A DNA stretch of 50,486 nt from Neolewinella aurantiaca (GTDB lineage Bacteria > Bacteroidota > Bacteroidia > Chitinophagales > Saprospiraceae): assembly GCF_008014675.1 (NCBI RefSeq), contig NZ_VOXD01000041.1:1-50486 (forward strand). The letters are read 5' to 3'. Both the position numbers and the translations under genes were made by a program. Below, in pieces: positions 8,514-18,035 of the stretch (positions within the stretch are counted from its first letter, which is position 1; every line of letters begins with the position of its first letter). The notes below the pieces were generated by a model. It did no database searches and was not told the DNA's origin. It was given only the letters and a program-made list of their open reading frames with translations.

Positions 8514-8532
8514 TGCATCCTGCGGCCGCGCC
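8514..8532 (+). repeat. Dispersed repeat, TGCATCC variant
   Basis: The sequence is TGCATCCTGCGGCCGCGCC, identical to the copy at 1414 and with a similar 5' flank (TCAACCCTCA). It lies 85 bp upstream of the regulator start. Confidence 0.85.
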
Positions 8533-8617
8533 CGAAAACTTGAACCCGTCCCGAAAATTAGAGATAAGAGCCAATTGCTATGGATATTTCCTACCTTTCG
8601 CGACGGAAAAAGAATCG

Positions 8618-11410
8618 ATGGGTCGTAATTCAATTTTGTTTTATCTGCTTTTGTGGTGTTGCTGTTTATCAGCCCAGGAGTTGCCGCCAATCGCATCCTT
8701 TACACCGGAAACATACGGCGGCGGGAGCCAGAATTGGGCCGTCAGCCAGGATGAGCAAAAGCTTGTTTACGTCGCCAATAACCAGGGGTTGCTGGAGTTT
8801 AACGGCCATCAATGGTCTTTGTACCCCTCTCCGAACGAGACAATTTTCAGATCGGTAAAGGCGCATGGCGAACGCATCTATACGGGTTTTTACATGGATT
8901 TCGGTTACTGGGAACGAACGCCCGACGGCAAGCTGGATTACCACACACTTTGCGCCGATCTCCGGGATCGTATTCTACCCGATGAACATTTTTGGAATAT
9001 TTTCTTCCACGAAGGCTACCTGGTCTTTCAATCACTCGATCAGTTGTTCTTTCATGAGCCGGGCAACGAAGAGATCAGGATTGTATCTCCGGAAGAAGGC
9101 GTGGCAAAGGTCTTCCCCGTCGACGGTGAATTGTACTTCACCGATCAGAAACAGCGGTTGTTCCGGCTGGAGTCCGGCGAAATATCGCCGGTTTTATCAC
9201 AGGATGAAACCCCCGGATACATCGTCCACCTGTGGAAAGACCGCGACGAGCTAATTCTGCAAACAGCCGCTGAAGGCTGTTTCTCCCTTAGTAACGGAGT
9301 ACTGAAGGCATCGGAGCGCAATACGTTTCTTAGCGGAAACCGCATTTACAGCGCGACTGACCTTCGTCGCGGAGGCCGGGCCTTCGGGACGGTCTCCAAC
9401 GGCGTCTACATCGTTGCCCCCGATGGTGATTTGCTGTACCACCTTGACCAAATCGACGGTCTGGCCAATAACACCATTCTTTCGCTGTTTGAGGATGCTC
9501 AAAACAACCTGTGGGTAGCCACCGATAACGGACTCAGCTGCATCAACCTTTCTTCGCCTTTACGGAAATTTACCGATGATTCAGGGCAGCTCGGAACGGT
9601 TCATGCTTCTGCTGTTTTTGGCGATGATTTGTATCTGGCCAGCAACCAGGGGCTTTTCATCAAATCTCGTTACGGTCAGGATTTGCCAGAAATTATCCCC
9701 GGAACGAGAGGTCAGGTATGGTCTCTTTTTGAATACAACCAACAGCTGTTTTGCGCGCACGACCAGGGCGTCTTCCTGGTCAACGGTTCGGATGCAATAC
9801 CGATATTTTCAGGAGGAGGTGGGACCTGGCGGATTGAAACTATTCCCGGTCATCCGGACCTCTTGCTGCTGGGGAATTACTTCGGCCTTGCCGTATTAGA
9901 GCTAAAAGATGGGAACTGGTCGTTCCGGAACAAGATTGAGGGGTTCGATTATTCGGCCCGTTTCCTCGCCAGCACCGAAGCCGGGGAAGTCTACATCAGC
10001 CACGAATACCGTGGCATCTACGGGCTGAAAGTCAGTGAAGATTACCGGACCGTAACCGAAGTTAAACTGTTCGATACCCCACAAAAGGGTAAGAATGCCG
10101 GTCTTACCCGGTTTCAGGACAGCATTTTGTATTTCTCACGCGACGGCATCTTCAGCCTGGTGGGCTACGAGGAAGGTTTTCGAAAATCCGAGGCCCTGAG
10201 TGGAGCAATCGGCAGCACGGAGTACAGCTCGGGGAAAATGACCGTGCTGGGAGACCGGCTTTGGTTTTTCACCAACGAGAGCATCAGCTTCTTTCATCCC
10301 GGCGTAGTCAGCGATGAGTTACAAAGGCAAACGATTCCTTTGCCTGCCCGGCTGGTCAACGCAAAATCCGGTTACGAAAACATTTCCGAGAGTGGCAGGG
10401 ATACGTTGCTGATTGGTACAGCCGATGGTTATTTGCTGCTGGCACTCTCGGCGGTGCCTCTGCATCAACACGAGATTCGCCTGGCATCTGCCACCGCCTA
10501 CCCGGCTGCCGGCGATCCGATCGCAATGTCTCTGGCGGAGAACGGTGAAGTCCGCTACGAAGACCACAGCCTGAAGTTTGAACTCGCAGTGCCTTCCTAC
10601 GAAAAGTATTTCGTTCCCCGTTTTCAGTACCGGCTGCTTGGCCTGAGTAATGAATGGAGTGAATGGTCACCAGAGTCGACGCTGAGTTTTCCCGGCCTTC
10701 AGTACGGGAAATACACCCTGGAGGCCCGCTCTTTGCTCGGTCGCCGTAGCTCTGAGAACACCGTGTCTTACACTTTCAGGATACTGCGGCCCTGGTATGC
10801 CTCGGCCTGGGCCTTCGTGGTGTACTTTCTGGCAGTAGGAGCACTGATTTATCTGTTGCACAAAGCCTATACCCGCTATTACCGCAACAAACAGCGCGCG
10901 CTCCAACTGGAGAACGATCGCAGGCTCGCCGCCAGAGAACGGGAAACGGAACTGGAGATGATCCGGATCAACAACCAGAGGTTGCAGGAAGACATCAATA
11001 GCAAAAACCGGGAAGTAGCGAATTCTACCATGAGTCTTGTCCGGAAGAATGAACTGCTGCAACAGATTAAAGAAAACCTGCTGTCGAACCAAAATCCGGA
11101 GAAGAGCATCGCCCAGGTAATTCAAACAATAGACAAGAACCTGGATGAAGGTGAAACCTGGAGCTTATTCAAAGAAGCTTTCGAAAACGCAGATCAGGAC
11201 TTTTTCAAGAAAGTAAAAGAGCTCCATCCTGAACTCTCCCCTAATGACTTGAAGCTTTGTGCTTACCTCAGACTTAACCTCTCCTCTAAGGAAATTGCGC
11301 CGATGCTCAACATCTCCCCGCGTAGTGTGGAAGTAAAGCGTTACCGCCTGCGGAAAAAGATCAACCTTGAGCCCAAAGCAGGACTGGTGGAGTATATCAT
11401 GAGCCTGTAG
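8618..11410 (+). CDS. Beta-propeller sensor / Y_Y_Y / transmembrane / LuxR-type HTH regulator
   Basis: The ATG at 8618 is chosen because it gives a signal sequence (SILFYLLLWCCCLSAQ); the frame is open further upstream through repeats and a terminator. The product is 930 residues. Residues of about 25-600 carry propeller-like repeats (DAQNNLWVATDNGLSCIN is a classic Reg_prop blade). A Y_Y_Y domain follows at about 651-722 (FQYRLLGLSNEWSEWSPES), one membrane helix at 726-750, and a coiled coil at about 755-830. The C-terminal GerE/LuxR-like HTH is at about 873-930 (LSPNDLKLCAYLRLNLSSKEIA, ISPRSVEVKRYRLRKK). There is no histidine kinase, so sensing and DNA binding share one polypeptide. Its position right before susC suggests that it controls the glycan locus from the inner membrane. 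Confidence 0.9.
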   Translation: MGRNSILFYLLLWCCCLSAQELPPIASFTPETYGGGSQNWAVSQDEQKLVYVANNQGLLEFNGHQWSLYPSPNETIFRSVKAHGERIYTGFYMDFGYWERTPDGKLDYHTLCADLRDRILPDEHFWNIFFHEGYLVFQSLDQLFFHEPGNEEIRIVSPEEGVAKVFPVDGELYFTDQKQRLFRLESGEISPVLSQDETPGYIVHLWKDRDELILQTAAEGCFSLSNGVLKASERNTFLSGNRIYSATDLRRGGRAFGTVSNGVYIVAPDGDLLYHLDQIDGLANNTILSLFEDAQNNLWVATDNGLSCINLSSPLRKFTDDSGQLGTVHASAVFGDDLYLASNQGLFIKSRYGQDLPEIIPGTRGQVWSLFEYNQQLFCAHDQGVFLVNGSDAIPIFSGGGGTWRIETIPGHPDLLLLGNYFGLAVLELKDGNWSFRNKIEGFDYSARFLASTEAGEVYISHEYRGIYGLKVSEDYRTVTEVKLFDTPQKGKNAGLTRFQDSILYFSRDGIFSLVGYEEGFRKSEALSGAIGSTEYSSGKMTVLGDRLWFFTNESISFFHPGVVSDELQRQTIPLPARLVNAKSGYENISESGRDTLLIGTADGYLLLALSAVPLHQHEIRLASATAYPAAGDPIAMSLAENGEVRYEDHSLKFELAVPSYEKYFVPRFQYRLLGLSNEWSEWSPESTLSFPGLQYGKYTLEARSLLGRRSSENTVSYTFRILRPWYASAWAFVVYFLAVGALIYLLHKAYTRYYRNKQRALQLENDRRLAARERETELEMIRINNQRLQEDINSKNREVANSTMSLVRKNELLQQIKENLLSNQNPEKSIAQVIQTIDKNLDEGETWSLFKEAFENADQDFFKKVKELHPELSPNDLKLCAYLRLNLSSKEIAPMLNISPRSVEVKRYRLRKKINLEPKAGLVEYIMSL

Positions 11411-11679
11411 TACCGGTTTCAGGCTACAACATTACCCATACAAAGCTATTTTTTTACTGCTTTTGTTTAGCTGCTCTGTAATAGGCTTTGTGGCTTTAAT
11501 ATTAGCATAACCCCTTGTAAACACTAGGTTTTTACCGGTTGTGTGGTTTTTGTAGTGGTGGAAAATGCGGGATTTCGGACCAATACTGAATAATTTTACA
11601 CTGCAATCAGGAGGGTTTGTAATCCGGTTGCCAGCTGAGTCCTGTAACAGGCCGGTTGAGGTTTAGAATTTAAAGTCAC

Positions 11680-14600
11680 ATGCGCCAGTATATTATAATA
11701 ATTGCCCTCATCCTGGGATGGGGAGGACTCGCCGCCCAGTCCATCACCGTAACGGGTACCATCACTGATGCCACTACGGGGGAAGCACTGATTGGAGCCA
11801 GCGTAATTGTTGTTCAACCAAGCTCCGACGGGCCGGTATTGGGGACGATAACGGATTTCGACGGGAATTACACCATTGATGCTGTACCGGTAGGGAGTCA
11901 GCTAAGAACCTCATACACCGGCTACAAAACAGTAGAGAGAGAAGTTCCCGCTTCGGGTAGGGTGGACATTGCGCTCGGAAGCGACGTTCAGGCCCTCGAA
12001 GAAGTTGTGGTGATTGGCTACGGTACGCAGCAAAAGCGAAACGTTACGGGGTCGGTTGTAACCATCGATAATGAGACCATCGACGACCTCAAGCCGGTCA
12101 AAATAGAGCAAGCCCTGCAGGGAACTGTGGCGGGGGTAAACGTAACGACCCAATCCGGCGCGCCTGGCGCCGGGCTCAACATCCGCATCCGGGGGGTGTC
12201 CACCAACGGACAGAACGCTCCGCTGGTGATCATCGATGGTTACCAGGGAGACCTCAGCACTGTCAACCCGACGGACATCGCCAGCATCACTGTTCTTAAG
12301 GATGCCCAGGCCGCCGTTTACGGAACAGTGGGGGCCAACGGGGTTATCCTGATTACTACTAAGACGGGAGAAAAAAACCGCCCTACTCAGTTGAGCTATA
12401 ATACTTACTATGGTATTCAGGAAACATCCCGTGAGTTGAACCTTCTGAACGCAACGGAGTACGGTCTGCTGCTCAACGAAAGTTACGCCGGCGGCGGACA
12501 GTCGCTGCCGTTTCCCGATGCCAGCAGCCTGGGAGTTGGCACCGACTGGCAAGACGAGGTGTTCCAAAGTGCCCCGATGCTGAGTCACGATGTAACGGTT
12601 TCCGGAGGCAGTGACAAGACTACTTACTCCATCAGCGGATCTCACCTCTCTCAGGAGGGAATCATTGGTGGAGAGAAGTCGAACTTTGAACGAAACACAG
12701 CTCGTCTGTCCTTAGGCGTTGACCTGGCCGAAGACCTCAAGCTCACTACCAATGTCATTTATACCAACATCGACCGCGATGCCCTGAGCGAAAATGGCCT
12801 CGGAGCGGTTTTATTCAATGCCCTCAATGCGCCGCCAACCCTGCCGCTACTCGATGAAAACGGAGACTTCAGTCTGGTTCCCAATACGCCAGGACTGGGT
12901 ATCGAGGTAATCAACCCCGCAGCGCAGATTGCTAATACGTTCAACGATTACGATCTCAATAAACTGAACGGCCAGGTAAGCCTGGACTGGACGGCCCTGC
13001 CGGGCCTTACCCTCACCGGTCGGGTGGGTTTCAATACATCCAACAGCGAGAGTCGTTCCTTCGCAAAAGAAGTGAGCTACGGAGGCAAAGTATTCGACGT
13101 CAACCGCTCGAGTGTTTCTCAGAACGGGATCAACGATAATAACTACTCTGTAGACTTGTACGGTACTTACCAGCGCAGTTTTGCCGACCAGCACAACCTT
13201 ACGGCTACCGCCGGAACGACTTTGTTCCGGGAAGTCGGAAACGGGCTCTTCGCCACCGGATTCGATGTGCCCAACAACGACTGGGAATTTGCTGACATCT
13301 CTCTGGCTACGGGTACCAGCCCGGAGGGCGTCCGGGACGTAGGCTCCTACTCCTACGACGAACGGCGCCTGTCTTACTTCGGCAGAGTGCAGTACGACTT
13401 CAAAGAGCGGTACTTCCTGACCGCGATGCTTCGCCGCGATGCGTCCACCAAGTTCGGTCCTGAAAACCGGGCTGCCTTATTCCCATCTTTTACGGCAGGA
13501 TGGATTGCCTCCGATGAAAGCTTCTTCGCTGAAAACGGCCCGATCGATCTGCTCAAGTTTCGGGTCAGCTATGGAATCCTTGGCAACGACCAGATCCTGA
13601 ACAATGGCTATATCGGTTCGCTGGACGGGGAAGCCACCTACGTTTTCGATGGTTCGTTGGTGAACGGAACGGCCATCGGTGCTCTTCCCAACCCGTCTCT
13701 GCAGTGGGAGGAAGCCAAGAAGTTTAACGTTGGCTTCGACCTTGGCCTCCTCAACTACAAACTCAACGTCACGGCAGATTACTTCATCAATACGCGGGAC
13801 AACCTCCTGATCTCAAACATCCCAGTATCCGGAATCGTAGGGACCTCTGCTCCCGGCAGCGCGGCCCCAACGGTAAACGCAGGAGCTGTTCGTAATAAAG
13901 GGCTTGAACTCGCCATCAGCTACCAACAACGTTTCAACAAAGACCTCAAGCTAAACCTGAGCTATAACATTACCACGCTCGACAATGAAGTGCTTGAAGT
14001 GAACAACGGAACAGGCTTCATCGAAGGTGGCGCCTTCGGGGTAGGCCAGTTGGCACCGTCCCGCATGGAAGTCGGGCAGCCAATCGGCTACTTCTACGGC
14101 TACCAAACCGATGGCATTTTCCAAAACGCCGCTGAAGTGGAAGCTCACCCGTCGCAAATCGCTCTTGGCGCAGATGCACAGCCGGGCGATATCCGCTTCG
14201 TGGACGTAAACGGAGACGGCGTCATCGACCCGAACGACCGGACTAACCTTGGTGATCCGATCGCAGACATGACAATGGGTTTCAACTTCCAGCTGGAATA
14301 CAAACGTTTTGACCTGCTGACTTACGCCTTCGCATCTCTCGGGGGAGACATCGTCCGCAATTACGAGCGGGCCCTCTCGGATGTGAACCGCCTCGATTAC
14401 TACCTGAATCGCTGGACCGGAGAAGGAACCAGCAACGAAGTACCCCGGGTAACCACCGCGGCCACTTCAAACGGTGTTTTCTCTGACTTCTACGTCGAAG
14501 ACGCCTCTTTCCTGCGTCTCCAGAGTGTACAATTGGGCTATACGCTGCCGCTGAACGTAGGAACCGCCCGCAGTTCATCGCTTCGGCTCTACGTGAGCGG

Positions 14601-14739
14601 AAACAACCTGCTCACCCTGACCGATTACAAAGGCTTCGACCCGGGAGCTTCGAGCGGAGCACCAATTGGCAGTGGCATTGATTACGGGTTTTACCCCATC
14701 GCCCGCACTTTCATTTTCGGTGCGAACCTGAGCCTGTAG
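11680..14739 (+). CDS. SusC/RagA-family TonB-dependent outer-membrane transporter
   Basis: The 1019-residue product begins with a signal peptide (IIIIALILGWGGLAAQ). It has a CarboxypepD_reg-like domain (about 20-105, GTITDATTGEALIGASVIV), the SusC linker EEVVVIGYGTQQKRNVTGSV, a plug domain (about 113-225, IRIRGVSTNGQNAPLVIIDG) and a long TonB barrel ending IARTFIFGANLSL. The plug signature reads LKDAQAAVYGTVGANGVI, differing from the more usual LKDASAAAIYGSRGANG. With the SusD partner 79 bp downstream it would import oligosaccharides across the outer membrane using TonB energy. The rest of the locus suggests beta-glucan oligomers. Confidence 0.96.
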   Translation: MRQYIIIIALILGWGGLAAQSITVTGTITDATTGEALIGASVIVVQPSSDGPVLGTITDFDGNYTIDAVPVGSQLRTSYTGYKTVEREVPASGRVDIALGSDVQALEEVVVIGYGTQQKRNVTGSVVTIDNETIDDLKPVKIEQALQGTVAGVNVTTQSGAPGAGLNIRIRGVSTNGQNAPLVIIDGYQGDLSTVNPTDIASITVLKDAQAAVYGTVGANGVILITTKTGEKNRPTQLSYNTYYGIQETSRELNLLNATEYGLLLNESYAGGGQSLPFPDASSLGVGTDWQDEVFQSAPMLSHDVTVSGGSDKTTYSISGSHLSQEGIIGGEKSNFERNTARLSLGVDLAEDLKLTTNVIYTNIDRDALSENGLGAVLFNALNAPPTLPLLDENGDFSLVPNTPGLGIEVINPAAQIANTFNDYDLNKLNGQVSLDWTALPGLTLTGRVGFNTSNSESRSFAKEVSYGGKVFDVNRSSVSQNGINDNNYSVDLYGTYQRSFADQHNLTATAGTTLFREVGNGLFATGFDVPNNDWEFADISLATGTSPEGVRDVGSYSYDERRLSYFGRVQYDFKERYFLTAMLRRDASTKFGPENRAALFPSFTAGWIASDESFFAENGPIDLLKFRVSYGILGNDQILNNGYIGSLDGEATYVFDGSLVNGTAIGALPNPSLQWEEAKKFNVGFDLGLLNYKLNVTADYFINTRDNLLISNIPVSGIVGTSAPGSAAPTVNAGAVRNKGLELAISYQQRFNKDLKLNLSYNITTLDNEVLEVNNGTGFIEGGAFGVGQLAPSRMEVGQPIGYFYGYQTDGIFQNAAEVEAHPSQIALGADAQPGDIRFVDVNGDGVIDPNDRTNLGDPIADMTMGFNFQLEYKRFDLLTYAFASLGGDIVRNYERALSDVNRLDYYLNRWTGEGTSNEVPRVTTAATSNGVFSDFYVEDASFLRLQSVQLGYTLPLNVGTARSSSLRLYVSGNNLLTLTDYKGFDPGASSGAPIGSGIDYGFYPIARTFIFGANLSL

Positions 14740-14818
14740 GGGCCTGCACCTGAAGGCGCTTCCTGCGAAACGGTCTCCGAATTTTATCGCATTTCTTTTT
14801 ACTGGAATTATCTCGATC

Positions 14819-16285
14819 ATGAGCCAAAAGAATATATTTTTTACCCTTGTATTGTTCCTGATAGGAGCATCTGCCTGCGAAGACGATTTCATCGGCCGTA
14901 GTCCGCTCTATTCTATCGATTCCGAGAACTACTTCAACTCCGAAGCAGATTACCAGAACGCACTCATCGGGGCGTACGATTTGTTGCAGCCAACCTACCT
15001 CAACGTAATGGTGGGGGAAATTGCTTCCGACAATACGCTTGCCGGAGGAGAAAGTGCTACCGATGTAATCGGCATCCAGCAAGTGGACGATATGATTCAT
15101 ACGCCCGTAAATGCTCAGGTTCGTGACATTTGGAACTGGATGTTTGCCGGCGTCAACCGGGCGAGCTACCTGCTGGAATTCAAAGACAAAACCGAATTCG
15201 AAGGACGGGAACAGATCATCGCCGAGGCCCGCTTCCTGCGGGCTTACTACAATTTTGAGCTGGTGAAGTGGTTTGGGCCCATCCCGATCAAGGGCGATGA
15301 GCGCTTTGTGCTGGGCGACGAAACGAGTTTGCCACGGGCGTCCAAGTCAGAAGTCTATGCTTCTATCGTGGAAGACCTCACCCTGGCGATTCCGGACCTG
15401 GCGGTTACTGCGCCGCAAACCGGACGAGTCAGCCGGGGAGCTGCCCAGGCTTTGCTGGGCAAAGCCTACCTGTACCAGGAAGATTTTGCGGCCGCAGCCA
15501 CGGTTCTTACCGAAGTGATTGAGTCTGGAAACTTCAGCCTTAACGATGACTTCGCCGAGATTTTCGAAAATACCGGAGAAAACGGCCCCGGAGCCGTTTT
15601 TGAGGTGCAGTACACCGATGCCGAAGGCGCCGGGTTTGGTTGTCTGCAGTGCAGCGAAGGCAACGTTGCCGTTGGCTTCAATGGCATCCGTAACCATACC
15701 GGACCTACTTACGACAGTGGCTTCAGCTTCAATGTGCCGACCGAAGAGGCGTTCAACGCTTTTGAACCCGGCGATCAGCGCCGCGATGTAGCCATTCTGG
15801 ACATCGATGCGTGGGCCGAAGAAACCGGTGCCGGTTTCGGAATCGGTAATGAACACACGGGGTACTACAACCGCAAGTACATCGCCCGTAAGGGAGACTC
15901 CAACATCGGCGATCAAAACCTGACCAACCCGAACAATTACCGGGCCATTCGCTACGCAGATGTACTGCTCATGGCCGCCGAAGCGCTCAACGCAACTGGC
16001 AACGACGAGCAGGCAAGAAATTACCTCAACCAGGTACGCCGCCGGGCATTCGGCGACGAGAACCATGACATCAACGCCGGAGGAACGGCCCTCGCCGAAT
16101 TCATCCAACAGGAGCGCCGCCTTGAGCTGATGGGCGAAGGTCATCGCTTTTTCGACCTCGTTCGCAAGGGCGCGGCCGCAGGTGCAATTGACGGTTTCAC
16201 AACAGGCAAGAATGAGGTTTTTCCTGTTCCCTTCGAAGAGATTCAGTTTGCAGGCGGCAATTGGGATCAAAACCCAGGCTACTAA
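14819..16285 (+). CDS. SusD/RagB-family nutrient-binding outer-membrane lipoprotein
   Basis: The 488-residue product has a lipoprotein signal ending GASAC (Cys20). SusD family features are ENYFNSEADYQNALIGAYDLL, ARFLRAYYNFELVKWFGPIPI, the helical TPR scaffold (AAQALLGKAYLYQEDFAAA), and the C-terminal RRLELMGEGHRFFDLVRKG and FPVPFEEIQ...NPGY. It would sit on the outside of the SusC barrel and capture the glycan. An exact minus-oriented copy of the dispersed repeat falls in frame at residues 451-456 (GAAAGA), just after FFDLVRK, a point of variable sequence in the family. Confidence 0.96.
   Translation: MSQKNIFFTLVLFLIGASACEDDFIGRSPLYSIDSENYFNSEADYQNALIGAYDLLQPTYLNVMVGEIASDNTLAGGESATDVIGIQQVDDMIHTPVNAQVRDIWNWMFAGVNRASYLLEFKDKTEFEGREQIIAEARFLRAYYNFELVKWFGPIPIKGDERFVLGDETSLPRASKSEVYASIVEDLTLAIPDLAVTAPQTGRVSRGAAQALLGKAYLYQEDFAAAATVLTEVIESGNFSLNDDFAEIFENTGENGPGAVFEVQYTDAEGAGFGCLQCSEGNVAVGFNGIRNHTGPTYDSGFSFNVPTEEAFNAFEPGDQRRDVAILDIDAWAEETGAGFGIGNEHTGYYNRKYIARKGDSNIGDQNLTNPNNYRAIRYADVLLMAAEALNATGNDEQARNYLNQVRRRAFGDENHDINAGGTALAEFIQQERRLELMGEGHRFFDLVRKGAAAGAIDGFTTGKNEVFPVPFEEIQFAGGNWDQNPGY
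16169..16186 (-). repeat. Dispersed repeat copy inside the susD-like gene
   Basis: The minus strand reads TGCACCTGCGGCCGCGCC, an exact consensus copy. It is codon-aligned with the gene and encodes GAAAGA. Confidence 0.85.
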
Positions 16286-16334
16286 GCTTTTGCCCGTTCC
16301 CCCCTTTTATTAACTATCGAAAACTTTTTCGGTC

Positions 16335-17912
16335 ATGCCCGTAAAATATTTATTCTTCCTGCTCTTCCTCGTTGGTTTTACAGCCTGTGACGATGAGCAG
16401 ATTCTCCCTGCGCTCGAGGACGCTGCAGGCCCTGTCGACCTGTCGCTGGATATCGTGGTGAACTCCGAAAACCCGGGCGAAGCCACCATTACCCCCGGAG
16501 GAGAAGGCGTAACGCTGTTTAGCATCGACTTCGGCGATGGCAGCCCGGTTGAAGAAATGACGATCGGAACATCCGTTAACCACAGTTACGCCGTCGGTAC
16601 TTACACCCTGAGCCTCACGGCTACCGGGATCAATGGTCAGACAGCAACGCTCTCCGAGACACTGATCATAGACGCCACACCACCCCGCAACCTGGTGGTA
16701 AGCATCAACGGAACACCAGGGAATACCCTTTCTGTCGATGTAGAAGCAATGGCGGATTTCGCGGATGGCTTCAATGCTTACTTCGGCGATGTAGCCGACG
16801 AAACGCCAACGCTCTTTCAGCAAGGCGAAACCATCAGCCATGCGTATGCTGCTGCGGGAGAATATGACATCCGCATTGTGGCACTCAGCGAAGGGGTGGA
16901 AACCTCTCTGGAAGAAACGCAGACGGTAACGGTCAACAGCGGAGACAACGCACTGGTGCTGCCCCTCAACTTTGAGAATACCGAACTCGACTTCGCATGG
17001 GGTGGATTCGGTGGAGCGGGAGCCGGCGTAGTCGCAAACCCAGATGTTACCGAGGCCAACAGCAGCGCACGCGTCGTTGAGCTCAGCAAATCAAACGGCT
17101 CGGAAGTATGGGCGGGCGCATTCCTCGCCCTTGAAGGCCCGGTAGACTTTTCCTCAGGGAGTAAGATTTACGTCAATGTCTGGTCGCCACGTTCTGGTAT
17201 TCCTATCATCCTTAAACTCGAAGACGGGGAAAACGCTGACATCAACGTTGAGGTTACCGCCAATACTACCGAAGCTAACGCGTGGCACCTTGTCGAATTC
17301 GACTTCAGTGGTGCGGGAGACCTCACAGAGACTTACGAAACAATTGTGATCTTCTTCGATTTCGGAACCAACGGAATGGGGGAGAACTTTTACTTCGATG
17401 ACATCAGCCTTGATGGTGCAGCCGGAGGCGGTGGCGGAGGTGGCGACGAAATTGCCCTTCCCCTCGACTTCCAGAACGGCAACGTGAACTATGTTTTCGA
17501 AGGTTTCGGCGGAGCCGGCGCAGAGGTTGTCGATAATCCTGATGTAAGTGGAATCAACACCAGCGATAAGGTCGCCAGCCTGACCAAGAACGACGGCTCG
17601 GAAGTCTGGGCCGGTGTATTCATCGACCTCGATGGACCCATCGATTTCAGCGGAGGGCAAAGCATGAAACTCAAAGTCTGGTCTCCCGTTGCCGGTGCAA
17701 CCATCCTCTTCAAAATGGAGAACCCCGATAACCCGGACGACAACCTGGAAATACCTGCAACAACTACAGGTGCTGATCAGTGGGAAGAACTAACGTTCGA
17801 CTTTTCAGGTATCGAGTCTTTCTCCAACATCAGACGAGTTGTTCTCTTTGGCAACTTCGGATCAGCGGGGATGGGGGAGACTTACTACTTCGATGATATC
17901 CGCAAGGAATAG
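16335..17912 (+). CDS. Surface glycan-binding lipoprotein with two PKD-like and two CBM-like modules
   Basis: The 525-residue product has a lipoprotein signal ending FTAC (Cys18). Residues of about 40-115 and 120-200 are PKD-like (FSIDFGDGSPVEE, YAVGTYTLSLTATG; YAAAGEYDIRIVALS). Then come two copies of a module of about 150 residues (205-361 and 370-525), joined by a poly-Gly linker. Each has the pattern LNFE, AGAGVVANPDV, GSEVWAGAF, VWSP-x-G-x-P-I-x-L-K-x-E, FDFSG and YFDDI. The same module type occurs in the secreted protein at 20677. Position after susCD and the lipid anchor fit an SGBP that holds polysaccharide at the cell surface. No CAZy family is assigned. Confidence 0.85.
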   Translation: MPVKYLFFLLFLVGFTACDDEQILPALEDAAGPVDLSLDIVVNSENPGEATITPGGEGVTLFSIDFGDGSPVEEMTIGTSVNHSYAVGTYTLSLTATGINGQTATLSETLIIDATPPRNLVVSINGTPGNTLSVDVEAMADFADGFNAYFGDVADETPTLFQQGETISHAYAAAGEYDIRIVALSEGVETSLEETQTVTVNSGDNALVLPLNFENTELDFAWGGFGGAGAGVVANPDVTEANSSARVVELSKSNGSEVWAGAFLALEGPVDFSSGSKIYVNVWSPRSGIPIILKLEDGENADINVEVTANTTEANAWHLVEFDFSGAGDLTETYETIVIFFDFGTNGMGENFYFDDISLDGAAGGGGGGGDEIALPLDFQNGNVNYVFEGFGGAGAEVVDNPDVSGINTSDKVASLTKNDGSEVWAGVFIDLDGPIDFSGGQSMKLKVWSPVAGATILFKMENPDNPDDNLEIPATTTGADQWEELTFDFSGIESFSNIRRVVLFGNFGSAGMGETYYFDDIRKE

Positions 17913-17947
17913 ATCCTGCGCTGTTCCTGCGCTTAAAAACTTATTAC

Positions 17948-17965
17948 TGCACCTGCGGCCGCGCC
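17948..17965 (+). repeat. Dispersed repeat copy
   Basis: The sequence is TGCACCTGCGGCCGCGCC, an exact consensus copy, between the SGBP and GH16 genes, 70 bp upstream of the GH16 start. Confidence 0.9.
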
Positions 17966-18035
17966 CTCAATTGTTACGACGGATCGGCTCAGAACCCGCT
18001 TCGAGGGGCAGATTGCATTTGGTAAATAACTAATC

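Larger units (their letters stand above)
8290..8617. other. Intergenic region with a terminator between two oppositely oriented repeats
   Basis: This 328-bp gap precedes the sensor-regulator gene. It holds a minus-oriented repeat (8348-8365), an intrinsic terminator (8432-8467) and a plus-oriented TGCATCC-type repeat (8514-8532). The ORF of the next gene runs open through the region, but repeats and terminator argue against translation here. Confidence 0.6.

Noticed and set aside
8246..8617. Upstream in-frame extension of the sensor-regulator gene (124 codons)
   Set aside because: It overlaps the end of the M13 gene, two repeats and a terminator, and would bury the signal peptide that starts at 8618.
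14745..14762. TGCACCTGAAGGCGCTTCC after the SusC gene
   Set aside because: Only the first eight bases match the repeat; too diverged to call a copy.
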